A stretch of 16,272 nt of DNA from Bifidobacterium breve (GTDB lineage Bacteria; Actinomycetota; Actinomycetes; Mycobacteriales; Mycobacteriaceae). Below the pieces are notes generated by a model. That model was not told the origin of the DNA, searched no databases, and was given only the letters and a program-made list of their open reading frames with translations. The position numbers and the translations under genes were made by a program. Location: positions 1-16,272 of the forward strand of contig CAMCWJ010000026.1 of the NCBI GenBank assembly GCA_945882475.1, read 5' to 3'. This document shows, piece by piece, positions 13,008 through 16,272 of this stretch. The first letter of the stretch is position 1. Every line of letters begins with the position of its first letter.

Positions 13008-14120
13008 ATGAAGATGAATGCCGCCGTCCTGTGGGACTACGAACAGGACTGGAGTGTCGAGGAGGTCGACCTCGACCCGCCGCGCGACGGCGAGGTCATG
13101 GTGTCCTTCGAGGCCACCGGACTGTGCCACTCCGATCACCACATCCGCACCGGCGACCTGCCCGCGCCGGTGCCGATCATCGGCGGCCACGAGGGTGCCG
13201 GTGTCGTGGTGGAACTCGGCCCCGGGGTGCGGGATCTGAAGGTGGGCGACCACGTGGTGGCCGCCTTCCTTCCGGCGTGCGGGCGATGTCGCTGGTGCGC
13301 GACGGGACGCTCGAACCTGTGCGACATGGGCGCCAACAGCCTCATCGGGCTGCAACCCGACGGCACCTTCCGCCGGCACGCCCGCGGACAGGACGTCTAC
13401 GCCGCCATCGGCCTGGGCACCTTCGCCCCGTACGGCACCGTGCCGGAGGCGTCGATGATCAAGATCGACGACGACATTCCGCTGTCGCGGGCCTGCCTGC
13501 TGGGCTGCGGCGTCACCACCGGTTGGGGGTCGGCGGTCAACACCGCCGACGTCCGCCCCGGCGACACCGTGGTGGTGATCGGCTGCGGCGGGATCGGCAG
13601 CGGCGCCATCCAGGGCGCACGGCTGGCAGGTGCCGAGAAGATCATCGTCGTTGACATCGTGGAAGCCAAGCGGGACAAGGCGTTTGAGTTCGGGGCCACC
13701 CACTTCACCACCTCGATGCCCGAAGCCACCGCGCTGGTGGGCGAGTTGACCCGCGGGGTGATGGCCGACTCGGCGATCCTGACCGTCGGCTTGATCGAGG
13801 GACCGATCATCGACGAGGCGTTCGGCATCGTCTCCAAGGGTGGTGCGGTGGTACTGACCGCACTGGCTCCGGTGGCAGCCGTGACGCCCACTGTGCCGAC
13901 GGCGATGATCACGCTGTTCCAGAAGCGCCTACTCGGCAGCCTCTACGGTGAGGCCAACCCGCGCGCCGACATACCGCGGCTGCTCAGCCTCTACCGGGAC
14001 GGCAAGCTCCTGCTCGACGAGACCATCACCGCCGAGTACAAACTGGACGAGATCAACGAGGCCTACGACGACATGCTCGCCGGCCGCAATATCCGGGGCG
14101 TGGTCATCCACGCGCACTGA
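13008..14120 (+). CDS. Zinc-containing, NDMA-dependent-type alcohol dehydrogenase
   Basis: A 370-residue medium-chain dehydrogenase/reductase that oxidises a primary or secondary alcohol with a nicotinamide cofactor. Catalytic zinc ligands are Cys40 (GLCHSDHH), His61 (GGHEGAG) and Cys167 (GCGVTTGWGS). The structural zinc set is Cys91, 94, 97 and 105 (CGRCRWCATGRSNLC). The Rossmann motif is GCGGIG (192-197) with Asp216 ending the second strand, favouring NAD over NADP. The sequence resembles mycobacterial AdhB-like enzymes of the class with tightly bound cofactor assayed with nitrosodimethylaniline. Start ATG 13008 (MKMNAAVLWD) matches the family; the ATG at 13014 is possible, and the frame is open to 12933 without family similarity. 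In M. tuberculosis a different, RecB-like gene (Rv2119) is recalled at this place. Substrate unknown. Confidence 0.95.
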   Translation: MKMNAAVLWDYEQDWSVEEVDLDPPRDGEVMVSFEATGLCHSDHHIRTGDLPAPVPIIGGHEGAGVVVELGPGVRDLKVGDHVVAAFLPACGRCRWCATGRSNLCDMGANSLIGLQPDGTFRRHARGQDVYAAIGLGTFAPYGTVPEASMIKIDDDIPLSRACLLGCGVTTGWGSAVNTADVRPGDTVVVIGCGGIGSGAIQGARLAGAEKIIVVDIVEAKRDKAFEFGATHFTTSMPEATALVGELTRGVMADSAILTVGLIEGPIIDEAFGIVSKGGAVVLTALAPVAAVTPTVPTAMITLFQKRLLGSLYGEANPRADIPRLLSLYRDGKLLLDETITAEYKLDEINEAYDDMLAGRNIRGVVIHAH

Positions 14121-14603
14121 TCAGAGGGCGCTGGTGGCGTACGCGATGGCGACGCCGGCGACGACGGCGGTGGCGTCCTCGAACAGTGCGATCGGCCGGT
14201 CACGACCGCCGTTGGAGCGCACCAGTGCGGTGCGGGCCGCGTACCCGCCGAGGGTGCCCAGCACCGCGCCGATCATGCCGGCCCCCAGGCTGCCCCACCG
14301 GTATCCCCACGCGGTTCCCAGTACCGCGCCGGCGAACGCCCCGGCGGCGATCCGCGCCAGAAACTGCGGCGCGCTCTTGCGACTGGGCAGAGTGGGCATC
14401 TTGTCGCTGACGAGTTCGGCGACAGCCAGCACCGTGAGGATCGCCACGGTCGCCCAGTGCCCCACCCATGATGCCCACGTCCCCGAGAGGTTGATCCAGT
14501 GCAGGGCCGCCGCCCAGGCGATCACCGCGGGCGCGGTGAACGTGCGCAGTCCGGCGACCACGCCGATCAGCAGGGCCAGCAGCAGTACCAGGGCGTGGGT
14601 CAT
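14121..14603 (-). CDS. DUF4126-like small integral membrane protein (Rv2120c-like)
   Basis: A 160-residue protein starting MTHALVLLLALLIGVVAGLR, with about four hydrophobic segments: residues 3-20, APAVIAWAAALHW (near 24-38), TVAILTVLAVAEL (50-63) and a glycine-rich pair near 90-125 (AAGAFAGAVLGTAWG, GMIGAVLGTLGGYAAR), then a C-terminal VVAGVAIAYATSAL. Between helices is the soluble segment VSDKMPTLPSRKS. Layout and position correspond to Rv2120c. Function unknown. The ATG at 14603 is preceded by TAGCGT seven bases away and no Shine-Dalgarno, so it could be leaderless; it also lies only 19 bp after hisG and could be read through. Its stop abuts the alcohol dehydrogenase stop. Confidence 0.88.
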   Translation of the reverse strand: MTHALVLLLALLIGVVAGLRTFTAPAVIAWAAALHWINLSGTWASWVGHWATVAILTVLAVAELVSDKMPTLPSRKSAPQFLARIAAGAFAGAVLGTAWGYRWGSLGAGMIGAVLGTLGGYAARTALVRSNGGRDRPIALFEDATAVVAGVAIAYATSAL

Positions 14604-14610
14604 GAACGGG

Positions 14611-14616
14611 ACGCTA
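14611..14616 (-). promoter_or_regulatory. Candidate -10 element of the DUF4126-like gene (leaderless)
   Basis: TAGCGT on the minus strand, then seven bases (CCCGTTC), then the ATG at 14603. The element sits in the 19-bp gap after the hisG stop, so any -35 would lie in the hisG 3' end. Confidence 0.45.
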
Positions 14617-14622
14617 GCACGA

Positions 14623-15471
14623 CTAGAACCGGCAGAACCGCACGTCGGAGGCCAAGATCGCCTTGGCGCCGATGGCCGCGATCCGATCCATGATGTCGTT
14701 GACCTCACGGCGGGGCACTAAGGCTCGCACCGCCACCCAGTCCGGGTCCGCCAGTGGCGCGATGGTCGGTGACTCCAGGCCCGGGGTGACCGCGGTCGCC
14801 GCCTCGAGCACCGCACGCGGGCAGTCGTAGTCGAGCATCAGATACTGCTGGCCAAACACCACACCCTGCACCCGGGCGGCGAGTTGATCGCGCGCGGCGC
14901 GGTTCTCCTCGGCATCGGTGCGTTCGATGAGCACCGCCTCGGAATCCACCAGTGGCTCACCGAAAGCGACGAGATCGTGCAGGCTCAGCGTCCGACCGGA
15001 ACCGACCACATCAGCGATTGCGTCGGCCACCCCGAGTTGCACCGAGATCTCGACGGCACCGTCGAGCCGGATCACGGTCGCATCGATTCCCCTGGCCGCC
15101 AAGTCTTTTCGGACCAGATTCGGGTATGCCGTCGCGATTCGCTTCCCGGCCAGATCCGCAACCGTCCACGATCTCCCGACGGGCGCGGCGTAGCGGAAGC
15201 TCGACGATCCGAAGCCCAGTGCCAAACGTTCGCGCACCGGCGCATCGGACTCGGCGGCCAGATCCCGGCCGGTGATCCCGAAGTCCAGTTCACCGGAGCC
15301 GACGTAGATCGCGATGTCCTTGGGCCGCAGGAAGAAGAACTCCACGCCGTTGGCCGGGTCAACGACGGTCAGGTCTTTGGGATCGGTGCGCCGCCGGTAC
15401 CCGGCCTCGGAGAGGATCTCGGCGGCCGATTCCGACAACGCACCCTTGTTGGGCACCGCGACACGCAACAT
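14623..15471 (-). CDS. hisG: HisG, ATP phosphoribosyltransferase (long form)
   Basis: HisG joins ATP and phosphoribosyl pyrophosphate, the first and feedback-controlled step of histidine synthesis, in the cytoplasm. At 282 residues it is the long form with its own regulatory domain. It begins MLRVAVPNKGALSESAAEIL. ELDFGITGRDLA (61-72) belongs to the catalytic domain and DVVGSGRT (154-161) is the phosphoribosyl pyrophosphate loop. The C-terminal ACT-like domain (about 212-282) binds histidine as an inhibitor and ends ASDVRFCRF. The ATG at 15471 has GGGAG six bases before it, overlapping the hisE stop, and hisE ends 10 bp upstream: a tight hisE-hisG pair. Confidence 0.98.
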   Translation of the reverse strand: MLRVAVPNKGALSESAAEILSEAGYRRRTDPKDLTVVDPANGVEFFFLRPKDIAIYVGSGELDFGITGRDLAAESDAPVRERLALGFGSSSFRYAAPVGRSWTVADLAGKRIATAYPNLVRKDLAARGIDATVIRLDGAVEISVQLGVADAIADVVGSGRTLSLHDLVAFGEPLVDSEAVLIERTDAEENRAARDQLAARVQGVVFGQQYLMLDYDCPRAVLEAATAVTPGLESPTIAPLADPDWVAVRALVPRREVNDIMDRIAAIGAKAILASDVRFCRF

Positions 15472-15481
15472 GGCCGGCTCC

Positions 15482-15763
15482 CTACAGCTTCCGGTAGACG
15501 TCATCGAGACCCAGCCCGCGGGCGATCATCAGCACCTGGGTCCAATACAGCAACTGGCTGATCTCCCCGGCCAGGGCCTCGTCGGATTCGTGCTCGGCGG
15601 CCAACCACACCTCGCCGGCCTCCTCGAGGATCTTCTTGCCCAGGGCGTGCACACCGGAATCCAGCGCGGCCACGGTGGCACTACCTGCCGGACGGGTGCG
15701 GGCACGTTCACCGAGTTCGGCGAACAGATCCTCGAAGGTCTTCACGACCTGCGATTGTTCCAT
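15482..15763 (-). CDS. hisE: HisE, phosphoribosyl-ATP pyrophosphatase
   Basis: HisE removes pyrophosphate from phosphoribosyl-ATP, the second step of histidine synthesis. The 93-residue protein equals the M. tuberculosis length and reads MEQSQVVKTFEDLFAELGER at its start. The metal-binding helix KKILEEAGEVWLAAEHES carries Glu47, Glu48 and Glu51, and the second helix is EISQLLYWTQVLMIARG; the end is LDDVYRKL. The ATG at 15763 is where family similarity starts; the frame continues open upstream into the transporter gene in another frame. No strong ribosome-binding site or -10 element is seen in the 13-bp gap, so its promoter probably lies within or before the transporter gene. Confidence 0.97.
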   Translation of the reverse strand: MEQSQVVKTFEDLFAELGERARTRPAGSATVAALDSGVHALGKKILEEAGEVWLAAEHESDEALAGEISQLLYWTQVLMIARGLGLDDVYRKL

Positions 15764-15776
15764 GCCAGGCGTTGAT

Positions 15777-16272
15777 TCAGGCCACCGCCGGTTTGTTCCC
15801 CGCCAATTCGCCCTGCATGTCCTCCAGGGCGACGCCCTTGGTCTCCCGCACCCAGCGCCAGACGAACGCCAGTGACAGGAAGGCGCACAGGGCATAGAAG
15901 CCGTAAGCCAGGCCAAGGTGGTTGCGCAACTCCGGGAAGCTGACGGTGATCAACCAGTTGGCCGCCCACTGCCCGGCCGCGGCCAGACCCAGTGCGGCGG
16001 CGCGGATGCGGTTGGGGAACATCTCGCCGAGCAGCACCCACACCACCGGGCCCCAGGACATGCCGAAGGCCACCACGAACAGGTTCGCCGCGATCAGGGC
16101 GATGGGTCCTTGCGCACCGGTCAGGTGGGGGATCTTCACGCCTTCATCGTTCAGCACGCTTCCCGCAGTGCCGAAGATGAAGGCCATCGTAGCCAAAGTG
16201 ACGGCCATCCCGGCCGAGCCGATCAACAGCAGCGGCTTGCGGCCGATCTTGTCGATGAGCGAGATGGCACTC
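15777..16272 (-). CDS. Sugar-porter family MFS transporter (C-terminal part)
   Basis: The C-terminal 164 residues of a major facilitator of the sugar porter family; the gene enters from beyond the window end. The visible part starts SAISLIDKIGRKPLLLIGSA, which holds the D-x-x-GRK loop motif between helices 8 and 9. It continues with about four helices: VTLATMAFIFGTAG, IALIAANLFVVAFGMSWGPVVWVLLGEMFPNRIRAAALG (the PVVWVLLGE-x-FP-x-R family signature), LAYGFYALCAFLSLAFVWRW, and then the conserved exit sequence VRETKGVALEDM, where most relatives have V-P-E-T-K-G. Likely proton-sugar symport in the cytoplasmic membrane; the sugar cannot be told. It ends 13 bp before hisE on the same strand. Confidence 0.93.
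   Translation of the reverse strand, partial: SAISLIDKIGRKPLLLIGSAGMAVTLATMAFIFGTAGSVLNDEGVKIPHLTGAQGPIALIAANLFVVAFGMSWGPVVWVLLGEMFPNRIRAAALGLAAAGQWAANWLITVSFPELRNHLGLAYGFYALCAFLSLAFVWRWVRETKGVALEDMQGELAGNKPAVA

Noticed and set aside
1..16272. Search for PafBC-type (RecA-NDp) promoters, CRISPR arrays, IS ends, tRNA or rRNA genes
   Set aside because: Scanned by eye on both strands; no convincing match. A motif search by program would be needed to exclude weak promoter sites.

Overview
The window is chromosomal DNA from a high-GC actinobacterium, almost certainly a mycobacterium (Mycobacterium/Mycolicibacterium type). It carries the pupylation/proteasome locus in mycobacterial order, proteins close to the M. 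tuberculosis ones as recalled, many GTG starts, TANNNT-type -10 motifs and several probably leaderless genes. There is no sign of an IS element, prophage, CRISPR array, rRNA or tRNA. No stretch longer than about 150 bp lacks a gene. The species cannot be named from sequence alone.

Layout. Positions 1-3553, minus strand: pafA-pafB-pafC-tatA (tatA cut by the window edge), i.e. the Pup ligase, the two-subunit WYL transcriptional activator PafBC and a Tat translocase component. Positions 3700-3948, plus strand: an unrecognised 82-residue single-pass membrane protein. Positions 3949-7381, minus strand: dop-pup-prcB-prcA, where pup/prcB and prcB/prcA overlap by 4 bp. Positions 7417-9218, plus strand: a multi-pass membrane protein overlapping a conserved hypothetical protein (positions of Rv2113 and Rv2114). 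Positions 9234-11069, minus strand: mpa, the proteasomal AAA+ ATPase. Positions 11214-12042, plus strand: an Mtb12/CFP-2-like secreted protein and a DUF503 protein. Positions 12053-12907, minus strand: trmI. Positions 13008-14120, plus strand: an NDMA-dependent-type zinc alcohol dehydrogenase. Positions 14121-16272, minus strand: a sugar-porter MFS transporter (cut by the edge), hisE, hisG and a small DUF4126-like membrane protein.

How the genes work together. Pup is made with a C-terminal Gln, deamidated by Dop and ligated to substrate lysines by PafA. Mpa recognises pupylated proteins, unfolds them and feeds them through its C-terminal Gln-Tyr-Leu tail into the PrcA/PrcB 20S core. Dop also removes Pup for recycling. 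PafBC activates DNA-damage genes and its own turnover is linked to this pathway. TrmI, HisE/HisG and TatA are housekeeping neighbours.

The main system is therefore known. Less obvious observations are a hairpin spanning the pup stop/prcB start, a perfect inverted repeat filling the -10/-35 spacer upstream of pup, a 35-bp divergent region in which dop and a membrane protein both appear leaderless, two convergent gene pairs whose stop codons share one TGATCA palindrome, and two short tandem repeats (one covering a gene end and the next gene's ribosome-binding site, one in the Mpa N-terminus). Statements about other species come from memory; no search was run.
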